From: Pyrobaculum neutrophilum V24Sta
GTDB taxonomy: Archaea > Thermoproteota > Thermoprotei > Thermoproteales > Thermoproteaceae
Assembly (NCBI RefSeq): GCF_000019805.1
Contig: NC_010525.1
Coordinates: 992,001-1,056,000, forward strand
DNA: 64,000 nucleotides
Direction of reading: 5' to 3'
Below are positions 7,818 through 15,928 of the stretch, piece after piece; the stretch's first letter is position 1; every line of letters starts with the position of its first letter. The notes under the pieces are model-generated. The model was given only the letters and a program-made list of their open reading frames with translations. It ran no database searches and was not told where the DNA came from. Made by a program: the position numbers and the translations under genes.

Positions 7818-9363
7818 CGCTCCCCGCCATGACCATGTTTTTGAGGGTTTCCAGGAACCAGCCCTCCTGGCCGAAGTGCTTCACCAGCGCGTTCTCGGCC
7901 ACCGCCAGCGCCTTCAGCTCTATGTTCATCGGCACCTGGCCGGGGCACACCCTCACCCGTTTCCACACCCTCTCGGCGCCTCTGTACTTATAGAGGAGGT
8001 ACACCGGTATCCACCTAATCGCGAAAGTTGGGGACACCATTCTGACGTATGCCGTCAGCCTCCCGCCGGAGTACTGCACCTCGTCGTCTTCATATCTGCC
8101 AAAGAGCGCAGGCGAAAACACCTTCGGTGCTTCGCCCGCCTCCGGGTAGGGGAGGCCGTCTCGTAGAAAGACATAGACGGTTGTCCTCCCTAGGGAGTAC
8201 CTCATGATGTCTTTGTGTTTCTCCGACCCGCTGAAGTTCTTGACGAGCTTTATAACATTGGGCTCGGCGAACTCCACCTCGTCGAATTCAACGCACTTGT
8301 CCCAGTTAACCAAGTTGGCGTACTCCTCGCTCTTCTTCCTAAGAGCCGTTCTATACAGCTTGTACATCTCCTTTCTAAGCCGAGCCTTCTCCTCGGGCAA
8401 ATCTCTGCTAAATCTATAGACACAGAGCTTTAGGTAGGGACAATATTTACAAGGATATTTATTTTCGCCGTTCCCCCGCGTGGGGTTGTAGGCCTTCAGC
8501 TTGACGCCGCTCTTTACCAACGCGCGGAGGGTGTTTCTGCAGAAGGCCATTGAATAAAGCGCCCCGGCGGCGATCTCCACTAGCTTCTCATCGCACTTGC
8601 CCTTTATTGTCTTGACCTCCTTCAGGTCGGGCGGCTCTTCGTTGATGGATACGACTTTAGTCTCCTTACGTTTCGGCGTTGCGTATATTAGGAAGGCGTG
8701 GGGGTCCACCCCAAGGGCCTCCTTGAGGATTAGCTTGTAGGCTGCCAGCTGGAGGCAGTGCATAGCGTTATTCTGGTTCTCCCTCAGCTTCCAGTCCACG
8801 ATGATGCTGTTCTTCCCGTCCACAAGCAACACGTCGGGCACCCCGATGAGGGGAAGCGACCTCACCTCGTCTCCGGTCTTCACAACCTTGCTTATCAGCT
8901 GTCGCTCCGGGAACACCAGCACGTGCTCTGAGATCAACCCCCTTCTGTGGGCCCAGTCAACAAGGGCGAGGTAGCCCCTCAGCAGAGCCTCCACCCGCTC
9001 CCTTGTTAGCCTGTAGTCGCTTGTGGAGATGTTGGAAAACCTCTCCACGACGTCAGCGTGTCTTCCCCAGATCTCCTCGAGCCTCTCCTCCAGAAACGCC
9101 GAGGGGTCGTACCTTTGCCTCTGCCGGAAGTATTCATACGTGACAGGCACGGCCAGCATGGCGAGGGCGTCGTGGACAGCCGTGCCCTCGCGGCCCAGTC
9201 TCACATCGGTGTGGGCGTTGGGCATGTGGTCAATCATCGCCATGAAGTAGGCCTTCTTTAGGCAGAGGGAGGCCCCAACGGCGGCGACCTTCGCCGGTAT
9301 TAGCAACTGGTTTCGCTGAAACTCCCTATCTAGGCACTCTCTTAGATGTTGGGAAAAGTCCAT
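7807..9363 (-). CDS. Fe-S cluster RecB/Cas4-like nuclease
   Basis: A 518-residue protein with the full RecB-family pattern: H64, D177 (GVPD), D190-K192 (DWK), Q205 and Y209. Four cysteines, C34 and C305/C308/C314 (CKYCPYLKLC), sit where AddB and Cas4 nucleases bind a 4Fe-4S cluster. The protein is far longer than Cas4 and has about 200 extra C-terminal residues of unknown role. I chose the ATG at 9363 because TTAAATA at about 9384-9391 (minus strand) gives leaderless spacing; an ATG at 9375 is too close to it. It forms an operon with the SF1 helicase. Confidence 0.85.
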   Translation of the reverse strand: MDFSQHLRECLDREFQRNQLLIPAKVAAVGASLCLKKAYFMAMIDHMPNAHTDVRLGREGTAVHDALAMLAVPVTYEYFRQRQRYDPSAFLEERLEEIWGRHADVVERFSNISTSDYRLTRERVEALLRGYLALVDWAHRRGLISEHVLVFPERQLISKVVKTGDEVRSLPLIGVPDVLLVDGKNSIIVDWKLRENQNNAMHCLQLAAYKLILKEALGVDPHAFLIYATPKRKETKVVSINEEPPDLKEVKTIKGKCDEKLVEIAAGALYSMAFCRNTLRALVKSGVKLKAYNPTRGNGENKYPCKYCPYLKLCVYRFSRDLPEEKARLRKEMYKLYRTALRKKSEEYANLVNWDKCVEFDEVEFAEPNVIKLVKNFSGSEKHKDIMRYSLGRTTVYVFLRDGLPYPEAGEAPKVFSPALFGRYEDDEVQYSGGRLTAYVRMVSPTFAIRWIPVYLLYKYRGAERVWKRVRVCPGQVPMNIELKALAVAENALVKHFGQEGWFLETLKNMVMAGSDEY

Positions 9364-9375
9364 ATAGCAACGCAC

Positions 9376-9446
9376 AAGCCTCTATTTAACTGTTTAGAAT
9401 AGGCTGTAAAAAGTAAAAGATATAAATGTGATTTTGTGGATATGCA
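9376..9446. promoter_or_regulatory. Divergent leaderless promoters
   Basis: Two TATA-like boxes share this gap. GATATAAAT at about 9418-9426 is 25 nt before the plus-strand ATPase ATG (9447). TTAAATA at about 9384-9391, read on the minus strand, is 25 nt before the nuclease ATG (9363). The nuclease-helicase and ATPase-unknown operons are therefore back to back and may be co-controlled. Confidence 0.7.
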
Positions 9447-10745
9447 ATGGAGATCTGCAGGTCTGTTCTCCGGCTTGGGGAGGGCGAGCATATACTTGAG
9501 ACCCGCGAGGGCATGGCGGCGTATGTATCTCCGGGCGTCAACCTCGTCTTTGTCACGGGTTACTACGGCTACGGGAAAACCTACGGCGTTGGTTACTACG
9601 TGATCTGTCAGGCGTTGGCGCGGGGTGAGCCTTTCCTCTACGTCAACGTTAGGGATCTAGGCCACGTTATTTCAAAGCTCGCGGTAGACGTTGAGGCGGG
9701 CGGCGCCCAGGGGCTTGAGGATCTCCTGTTGATTCTGGCGCAGGTTGCTCGGGGGGACCTCTTGAAGCGGCTAGCGGATGACCGCGTCGTTATCACAAAC
9801 GTTGATCTTGAGAATATCGCCAGTGCCGTCATCGCCAACGCGGGAGACCCCGTTCGGCACTTCGTGAGAGAGTTCGCTAAGGTCTCAGCTCGGAAGAGCG
9901 CATATCTAATTTTGGACGAGGTGGAGAGCGGCATAAGGGATGTGAAATCCTTCATTGAGAGGGTGTGTACAACGGTGAGAAACGAGATTTACGACGCCGG
10001 CTATCGGAACATCAAGTTGATACTGCTGCTCCAGGAGGCTGTGTTGGTTGCGCATGGGGCAGAGCCGCGGTGTTCCACGATAAGGGGGGCCGAGGGGATC
10101 ACGAGGGCTATTAAGCTACGCGGCTACGGGTCCGACGTATACCTCAAGTATATCAAGGACAGAATCGGCGAGGGGGGTGCCGACGAGAGGGAGCTCAAGA
10201 AGATAGCCGAGCTTGTGAGCGAGTTCCCGCCTAGGGTTGCCTTTGATGTGTTGAGGCAGTATATCACATATGGCGAGCTTACCTACACCGCGTTCAAGGA
10301 CTTCCTCTCGGCCATCTTCAAGGACACTAAGGAGAGCTTCCTACTGGAGTTGCCCAAAAGCGGCACTGAGTACTTCATGGTGGTTGGAGAGGTCGTGAAC
10401 GACCTCAGAAACAACAAGATTGAGGCCTCCTTTGAGGAGGTTAAGTCCAAGGTGTACAGGTTGTGGGTGTCTTGTGAGAGGGAGAAAAAGAAGGAGGTCT
10501 ATATGGATCTCAGGGCCTACACAAAGGAGGAGAGGGAGTCGGACGCCGACGTCTCCATCTTCACCAACGGCGAAGACCTGATGATCGCGACCAAGAGCTC
10601 CTCGCCTAGGCCGGTCATGAAGTTCAGACATTTCCTAATGGCCTACTACCCAGGTGAGTCGCACATACAGGGCCTAGGCGAGATGTACAACCAGTTCAGG
10701 CTGGTGTTCAGAGAGGCGCTGAGGCGCGCGGCATGCAAGAGCTGA
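9447..10745 (+). CDS. P-loop ATPase of unknown system
   Basis: A 432-residue protein with Walker A GYYGYGKTY at 38-46 and Walker B YLILDEVES (D157, E158), followed by an arginine-bearing strand LILLLQEA that may be sensor 1. The Y-G-Y-G-K-T form of the P-loop recalls ATPases with large DNA partners such as those in BREX-type systems, but I cannot assign it to one. The last codons overlap the start of the next gene by 13 nt, so the two are coupled. It diverges from the Dna2-like nuclease and helicase, with which it may form one system. Confidence 0.75.
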   Translation: MEICRSVLRLGEGEHILETREGMAAYVSPGVNLVFVTGYYGYGKTYGVGYYVICQALARGEPFLYVNVRDLGHVISKLAVDVEAGGAQGLEDLLLILAQVARGDLLKRLADDRVVITNVDLENIASAVIANAGDPVRHFVREFAKVSARKSAYLILDEVESGIRDVKSFIERVCTTVRNEIYDAGYRNIKLILLLQEAVLVAHGAEPRCSTIRGAEGITRAIKLRGYGSDVYLKYIKDRIGEGGADERELKKIAELVSEFPPRVAFDVLRQYITYGELTYTAFKDFLSAIFKDTKESFLLELPKSGTEYFMVVGEVVNDLRNNKIEASFEEVKSKVYRLWVSCEREKKKEVYMDLRAYTKEERESDADVSIFTNGEDLMIATKSSSPRPVMKFRHFLMAYYPGESHIQGLGEMYNQFRLVFREALRRAACKS

Positions 10746-11806
10746 TACACCTAACGGCCGTTGCACGGGACGTAGTATACCACACCTTAAGAGACGTCAT
10801 CTCCCAGTGGGACCGCTTAAGTAAAAGCCGTAGGCGCGCCGAAGCCCGCGTAAACAAGCTGGCTCTGTCTGACGACGTGGAGGTCCACCGCACGTACGCC
10901 GTGGTGGAGAAGAGGGGGCTCGAGTCGCGCAAGGTGCTCCAGGATCTGCTCTCGGCTCACCCCATCTACGGCGAGCTCTACGAACACGTCGTAAAGGACG
11001 CGCCGTTTCAAGACGACTTAGTGGAACTTCTGGCCCACCAGACCGCTTTGGCGCTAGCTCTGTCGCCGGCGCACCACGTCGCCGAGGGCACGTGCAAGCT
11101 CTGCAACGCCCGGCTACACGACGCCGTGGAGTACAGCATATCCGACCTGCTGGAGGGCCTTATCACCCAGTTCGTCCTCGGGCGGCACACCGTCGCCCAC
11201 CTCTACGTGTACGGCTCCTCTAAATTCCGCCACTGGCTAATAGTGGGACAGCGTCAAGGGGCGGTGGACCCCGAGAAGGTGCACGAGCCTACGGTGATAA
11301 AGGAGCTGGCTCCCCCCATCTACGCCTACCTGGCATCCCTCAACCTTGTGTCTAACGCCATAGACGAGAAGCTGAGGGGATACGACATACTGGGGAAGCT
11401 CGCCCTATCCCGGGGGCAGGAAAAGGTTATCGTGCTGATGGGGCTTGGAAATGCTCTTGCCAAATCTCTCCTGTCCGGGCTCATATACAAGAACCTGGAC
11501 TACCTCAGGGCGCTGTTCGCGTCCATCCTCCTGGCGGACGTCCTCATAGCCAACGTGGCAGACGTCCTAGAGAGGGGAAGCGTCGACGTACGTTCGGTAA
11601 TGGCGCTCGCCCACGAGCGGTACATGCGCTACAGAGAGCCCATCGAGACCGTGCTCAACAAACACTCGCTGAAGAAGGACAAGGCTGTGATTTACGAGGT
11701 CTGGGACGCCGTGAGAGACTCCACAATCAAATACATGATCTACGCAGCCGAGAGACAAGAAGACGAGCTAAAGCTAAGCGACGCCATATCCTTTAGAATC
11801 CCCTAG
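10733..11806 (+). CDS. Unknown protein coupled to the ATPase
   Basis: A 357-residue, largely helical protein without a recognised domain. It has one CxxC pair (CKLC, about residue 121) and a run of Leu/Ala-rich helices in the second half that look soluble, not membrane-spanning. ATG at 10733 overlaps the ATPase stop, so the ratio of the two products is likely fixed. By context it may be the regulatory or structural subunit of the ATPase. Confidence 0.65.
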   Translation: MQELIHLTAVARDVVYHTLRDVISQWDRLSKSRRRAEARVNKLALSDDVEVHRTYAVVEKRGLESRKVLQDLLSAHPIYGELYEHVVKDAPFQDDLVELLAHQTALALALSPAHHVAEGTCKLCNARLHDAVEYSISDLLEGLITQFVLGRHTVAHLYVYGSSKFRHWLIVGQRQGAVDPEKVHEPTVIKELAPPIYAYLASLNLVSNAIDEKLRGYDILGKLALSRGQEKVIVLMGLGNALAKSLLSGLIYKNLDYLRALFASILLADVLIANVADVLERGSVDVRSVMALAHERYMRYREPIETVLNKHSLKKDKAVIYEVWDAVRDSTIKYMIYAAERQEDELKLSDAISFRIP

Positions 11807-11872
11807 CGGATACCCACAAGCGTAATACAAGAAAATTACGTAAAATTTAAATTACAAAAAACAGATCCGCAC

Positions 11873-12259
11873 ATGGAGGAGCTACTGATTACAACAAGAT
11901 TCATCTTGACATTCGTGTCCACGATCACTGCGGTGGTCGGCGCACTTAGTGATACGCCGAACATATACCCCATAGTTAGTCTCCTCTCCATGTCGCTTGC
12001 CTTGACATTAAGATCCATCGCAACCTACATCGTTGATGAGGTTGTCAGCATCGTATATACACTAGCCCTGTCGCTGATTATTTCCATCGTGGGGTCGATA
12101 ATGGTAGGCGAGGCACTCTCGCTGTTTCCTATCTTCGACCCTACGCCTCTGAACACCATTGTAACTTCCCTAGAAGCGGCGTACATCATACTGAACCTGG
12201 TCCTACTAGCCAGCGACTTGATAGAGCTCCTCCGCACGGTGAACTCCCCCATCTTTTAA
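11873..12259 (+). CDS. Small integral membrane protein
   Basis: 128 residues with three or four hydrophobic helices (LTFVSTITAVVGAL, IVSLLSMSLALTL, LALSLIISIVGSIMV, YIILNLVLLA) separated by short loops. A TATA-like AAATTTAAATTA near 11844-11855 lies about 25 nt before the ATG. It follows the ATPase-unknown operon at 67 nt with its own promoter. Small membrane proteins are common end genes of defence cassettes, where they can act as membrane-disrupting effectors; here that is only a possibility. Confidence 0.7.
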   Translation: MEELLITTRFILTFVSTITAVVGALSDTPNIYPIVSLLSMSLALTLRSIATYIVDEVVSIVYTLALSLIISIVGSIMVGEALSLFPIFDPTPLNTIVTSLEAAYIILNLVLLASDLIELLRTVNSPIF

Positions 12260-12486
12260 GGCATACCATTCAGCAACAGGTCCGACTACACCGTCTAAGT
12301 ACTCCTTAACACCTATACCCACATCACCGGCACCGGACAATCTTCAACACAACCCTCCGCTTTAGACAAGTCCCCCCGAAGACGGCAGTCCACCGGGGCC
12401 CACCGACCTTAGCCCGGGGGGCTGAAAGCCGGCGGTCTGGAGATAGCCCCAGGAGAAATGTTTTTTGGGGGTGGTTGGGAGGTGAC

Positions 12487-13746
12487 GTGGCTACCTACTT
12501 CAGCGGGGTTAGGGTCTCTGTATCTAACTTTGGGCCAGTGAGGCGGGCCGAGTTGGTGGCGGGGGATCTCACCGCCGTCATAGGCCCGAACAACGTGGGG
12601 AAGTCGTGGCTGGCCTCCCTCATCTACGCGGTGCACAACCTCGTCTTCTTCCACCTGCCTAATTTTGTCAAGGGCGCCCTGTCTGAGGTGGGTGTGCGGC
12701 TGTGCGCAGGTGCCGGCGCCGAATGTCTCAGGGAGAATCTGCATGAGGTGGAGAAAGTCGCATTGGAGAGATCGAAGGCGTTAGCGGGTGAGGCCTTAAA
12801 GCGGGAGTTGGAGTCCGTGTTGGGGACGAGCGACTTTGTCACATACGGCGAAGAGGAGGCGGCTGTGGAGGCTAGTGCACCATCGCTGGAGGTCTCTTTT
12901 AAGGCGCTTCTTCCCAGGGGAGAAAGGCCTCGCGTTGAGGTAAACATACCCAGTAGTCTCGTAAAACGCGCTGTGGAGGACGTCGAGTGGGTGGCGTTCT
13001 CAGCCCGCGGGGCGACCCTCGGCTTTAAAGGGCTTCTCCCCATGCGGCGCTCCGTCTACATCCCCGCCGAGAGGATCGCTCTCCTCACGGCGTTCTACGG
13101 GGTTGTGGAGGCGTTGGTTAGGCTTTACGGGGTGAGCCAACTGGTTAGGGAGGAGCTTCCCAGGCAGTTTTTCAAGCCTTCTCTGTCGCTTTATGCGGCT
13201 GACGTGATAAACCTCATCAGGAGCGGCGCGGTGGAGAGAGTGGGCGGGCACTTTGGCGACATTGGGGCCGCGCTTCTCGACGGCGATGTGGCCGTGGAGG
13301 GGGGGACTATGGCGGTGGTGTATGAACACGCGAGCGGGCTGAGGCTGCCGGCGGCTCTTGCCTCGTCTGGCGTGGCGCAGGTGGCGGGGCTTCTGCTGGG
13401 CCTCATGGTGAGGAGGGGCGACCTGGCGGTGGTGGAGGAGCCCGAGATCAACCTGCACGCCAATAGGCAGGTCCAGGTGGCCGAGCTTCTGGCCCGGGAG
13501 GCGCGGCGGAGGCCTCTCTTCGTGACAACCCACTCGGACCTAGTGGTGATGAAGCTGGCCCACCTCTACGCGAAGGGGGAGGTGGAGAGCCTGAGGCTGT
13601 ACTACCTACACGACGGCGAGCTGGAGGATCTACCCGTCGACAGAAGCGGGGGCGTGCCCGAGATAAAGTCCATCTCCTCCGTGATAGAGGAGCTGAGCGG
13701 AGAGGCCCTAGAGCTGTATGCCAAACTGCAACGCGGCGTGCGTTAG
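12487..13746 (+). CDS. ABC/OLD-type ATPase
   Basis: A 419-residue SMC/OLD-like ATPase. Walker A GPNNVGKS is at 33-40; the C-terminal half holds a signature-like ALASSGVAQ, Walker B LAVVEEPEINLHA and the H-loop FVTTHSDL. There is no TOPRIM domain, unlike full OLD nucleases. GTG 12487 is chosen because a T-rich box near 12460 gives leaderless spacing; a TTG at 12475 is the alternative. The next gene starts inside its 3' end, forming a two-gene ATPase plus putative nuclease cassette. A sensor-plus-effector defence role is inferred from this layout. Confidence 0.8.
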   Translation: MATYFSGVRVSVSNFGPVRRAELVAGDLTAVIGPNNVGKSWLASLIYAVHNLVFFHLPNFVKGALSEVGVRLCAGAGAECLRENLHEVEKVALERSKALAGEALKRELESVLGTSDFVTYGEEEAAVEASAPSLEVSFKALLPRGERPRVEVNIPSSLVKRAVEDVEWVAFSARGATLGFKGLLPMRRSVYIPAERIALLTAFYGVVEALVRLYGVSQLVREELPRQFFKPSLSLYAADVINLIRSGAVERVGGHFGDIGAALLDGDVAVEGGTMAVVYEHASGLRLPAALASSGVAQVAGLLLGLMVRRGDLAVVEEPEINLHANRQVQVAELLAREARRRPLFVTTHSDLVVMKLAHLYAKGEVESLRLYYLHDGELEDLPVDRSGGVPEIKSISSVIEELSGEALELYAKLQRGVR

Positions 13747-14098
13747 GTCGAGCCCAATCGTCTGTTGCATGAGGTACGAAGGCGCGCTGTCGGATGCCGG
13801 ATGCGACGTCGTATGCATCACGCTACCCATCGGCGCAGTCTACCTAGTGGAGTTGAAAGGAGGCCATTTAACCATCGGCGATGCAAAGGATGCGCTCACG
13901 CAGCTCGAGGCCTGCGAAAAACTCGTGGGGGGCCGGGCACAAAAGATAGTGGCGCACAGCAAAAAAGGCGGAATCGACCAACAAGCCGTAATGACGTTGA
14001 AGGCGGCCGGCGTGGCCCTCCTAAAGCTCTACGACGAGGGCTCCGCGAGGGGGGACGTCGCGCGGGCCTTGCTTAGAGCACTGAGGGCGCTGGCTTAA
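13718..14098 (+). CDS. Small PD-(D/E)XK-like partner of the ATPase
   Basis: 126 residues. The core reads DAGCDVVCITLP, then VYLVELKGGHLTIGDAKDAL, that is Asp, strand, then E-L-K followed by a helix, the arrangement expected of a minimal PD-(D/E)XK nuclease. The N-terminus is Cys-rich (C4, C8, C16, C17). The ATG at 13718 lies 29 nt inside the ATPase gene; another ATG at 13769 would remove the Cys-rich part. The nuclease reading is an inference from the ELK motif; tight overlap with the ATPase makes a functional pair likely. Confidence 0.6.
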   Translation: MPNCNAACVRSSPIVCCMRYEGALSDAGCDVVCITLPIGAVYLVELKGGHLTIGDAKDALTQLEACEKLVGGRAQKIVAHSKKGGIDQQAVMTLKAAGVALLKLYDEGSARGDVARALLRALRALA

Positions 14099-14258
14099 CC
14101 GCCGCAGGCCCGGGGCCGTCCGCCGTACGTAACGCCGACTTGCACCCCGCCGGCGGCCGGGCCCACGGCAACCGCGCTCAGCGCCGGCGCGCCTCGCTCT
14201 GGCCGACCCCCTTGCATGGACGCCTCGGCAGCCGGCGGCTGGGTATTTCGACGGGGGC

Positions 14259-14924
14259 CTACAGCCCCTCCGCGAGCCTGGCGACGTCTTCTAGGCTCCA
14301 GGCGTCTCCGCAGTGGTAGGTGAGGATGACCCTCGTCTCGGGGCCCGTGTTGGCTAGTTCGAGCAGGGCTCTGAGCCCCTTCGGCGGCGTCAGGCGGCAG
14401 AGCTTCTCTGTCAAGTGCAGGTGGAGTACTGCCGTGGTGATTCGTTGGGCCTTCTCTCTGAAGTCGCCGATGTACTGCTCTAGGTTTGCCCAGCTTGCCA
14501 GCCGCTTCACCTCCACTGGGACAGCCCTGTCCTCCTTCACCAGGGCGTAGTCGAAGGGGTCCCCCGCCTCGGTAAGGCCGACGTAGGGCTCGACGGCGAA
14601 GTAGCCGGGGAGCCCCCTTTCGGCGAGGTGGCGGTAGATCGCGAGGGAGAACAGCCAGCTTGAGGAGGTCCACCTAAACACCGCCTTGGCCGACCTCTTG
14701 AGCCCCCGGCGCCGCAGGAGGCGGGCGAGGCGCTCCGCCTCCTTCCTGACCCAGCCCGGCGCCTGCATGCTGGATAGGTCGTACTGCGCCACTGCGAGCA
14801 GATCCCCCACGCTGAGCTCGCCCTCCTCCAGGATGGACACCACAGCCCCAATCTCCTTCTCGTTTTTTTGGCTAGGCCTCACGGCGAAGTCGCCCACGTT
14901 TAACTCCCGGAACAGCAGTTCCAC
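14259..14924 (-). CDS. Putative PD-(D/E)XK-like protein
   Basis: 221 residues from a GTG at 14924; a TATA-like CTTTTTAC at about 14944-14951 (minus strand) is correctly spaced. The middle contains FDYALVKEDRAVPVEVKRL, with an Asp, a beta-strand and E-V-K spaced as in PD-(D/E)XK nucleases. The rest is helical and unassigned. It is the second nuclease-like gene here and stands alone, convergent with the ATPase cassette. The 160 nt between the two genes hold no gene. Confidence 0.5.
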   Translation of the reverse strand: MELLFRELNVGDFAVRPSQKNEKEIGAVVSILEEGELSVGDLLAVAQYDLSSMQAPGWVRKEAERLARLLRRRGLKRSAKAVFRWTSSSWLFSLAIYRHLAERGLPGYFAVEPYVGLTEAGDPFDYALVKEDRAVPVEVKRLASWANLEQYIGDFREKAQRITTAVLHLHLTEKLCRLTPPKGLRALLELANTGPETRVILTYHCGDAWSLEDVARLAEGL

Positions 14925-14954
14925 AGGCCGCCGTATGCGCCCGGGTAAAAAGGG

Positions 14955-15512
14955 TTAATGGGTATTACGCGTTCCGCCGCCTAGCTGGACTATTTCGTCT
15001 ACTCTCTTCCCGAGTGTCTTCCTTTTCTCGACGCCCAGCATCGCCGTCGTGAGGATCTCAAGCTCGTTCGCGGTGTAGCGGCCGAACTTGTCCACCACGG
15101 CGTCTATCCTCGCCCGGAGCTTCTCCTCCACCCTCACGAACCTGGCGCGCCAGGTGGGGCGGTACACGTATATCACCTTGGGCGACTTGTCGTCGTCGTA
15201 GAAGCCCAGCCTCACCACCTCGCCGTCGGCAACCACGCTGTGGTACGAGTCGTATCCGTACACCCTCTCCGAGATGTACCCCTCCTCCACAAGCCACTCC
15301 AAATCCTCATCCACCTGAGGCGAGTAGGGCCCGTAGAGCCACACCACGAACCCGTACCCCGTGAGTCCCAGCGATCTGGACACCCCCCTCCCCCCGTCCC
15401 AGTGCTCCACCAGAAACATCAGCTTCTGCACCTTCTTCTTCCCCCACACCTCCCCCCACCTCCGCCAGTGGGACACCACCAGATACAGGAGGGCCCGCCT
15501 CCCCACCTCCAC
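14955..15512 (-). CDS. DUF4065/Panacea-like protein
   Basis: 185 residues. The first half, KKKVQKLMFLVEHW followed by VVWLYGPYSPQVDEDL and a Gly-Tyr-Ile turn, matches the pattern of DUF4065 (SocA/Panacea) domains, which act as antitoxins or adaptors in several toxin-antitoxin families. A palindromic GTTTTAAAAC at 15533-15542 is centred 25 nt before the GTG at 15512, so I use that start over the GTG at 15521. It follows a HEPN-like gene by 31 nt on the same strand, a plausible toxin-antitoxin-like pair. A paralog with the same domain is at 57078. Confidence 0.6.
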   Translation of the reverse strand: MEVGRRALLYLVVSHWRRWGEVWGKKKVQKLMFLVEHWDGGRGVSRSLGLTGYGFVVWLYGPYSPQVDEDLEWLVEEGYISERVYGYDSYHSVVADGEVVRLGFYDDDKSPKVIYVYRPTWRARFVRVEEKLRARIDAVVDKFGRYTANELEILTTAMLGVEKRKTLGKRVDEIVQLGGGTRNTH

Positions 15513-15542
15513 AACCCCCACACGGCCCCCAGTTTTAAAACA

Positions 15543-15920
15543 TTACCCCCCCCCCCGACCCTTCAAGCGCTGCAACCGGCGCCGAACCTCGTCCAGGATA
15601 TCCTCGACGTCTTTGAGATACTCTCTGACGTACTGCTCGTCGCACATGCCGTCGTAGAAGCAGTCGATGTGGAGAAGCTTCTCCCTAGCCGCAAACCTAT
15701 CCACAAGCTCGGCGAAGCCCAGCCTATACAGCGCGTCCCTCTTCTCTCTGTACGTCTTTGCCTCCACGCCGTACGCCCCCAGCAGCTCCTCGACGGCCTC
15801 CACCACGGCGAGCCAGCCCTTCTCAGCCGCGTCTCTCACAAGCATGGGGTCGCCCGTCTTCCCAAACCGCTCGAGCTCCTCATACGCCGCCTTGAGGGCC
15901 CTCCGTGCCTCCTCCAACAT
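15543..15920 (-). CDS. Small helical, HEPN/PaREP1-like protein
   Basis: 125 residues, nearly all helical, with alternating charged and Ala/Leu residues (LKAAYEELERFGKTGDP, then AAEKGWLAVVEAVEELL). The organisation resembles the HEPN-type four-helix bundle of PaREP1 and related archaeal proteins. A canonical RNase RxxxxH motif is not evident, so it may be a non-catalytic binding protein. TATA-like CTTATTCT at about 15937-15946 (minus strand) is at leaderless distance from the ATG. Confidence 0.55.
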   Translation of the reverse strand: MLEEARRALKAAYEELERFGKTGDPMLVRDAAEKGWLAVVEAVEELLGAYGVEAKTYREKRDALYRLGFAELVDRFAAREKLLHIDCFYDGMCDEQYVREYLKDVEDILDEVRRRLQRLKGRGGG

Positions 15921-15928
15921 GCTAAAGT

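Noticed and set aside
14099-14258. GC-rich stretch examined for a tRNA or small RNA
   Set aside because: No cloverleaf or C/D-box pattern could be drawn.
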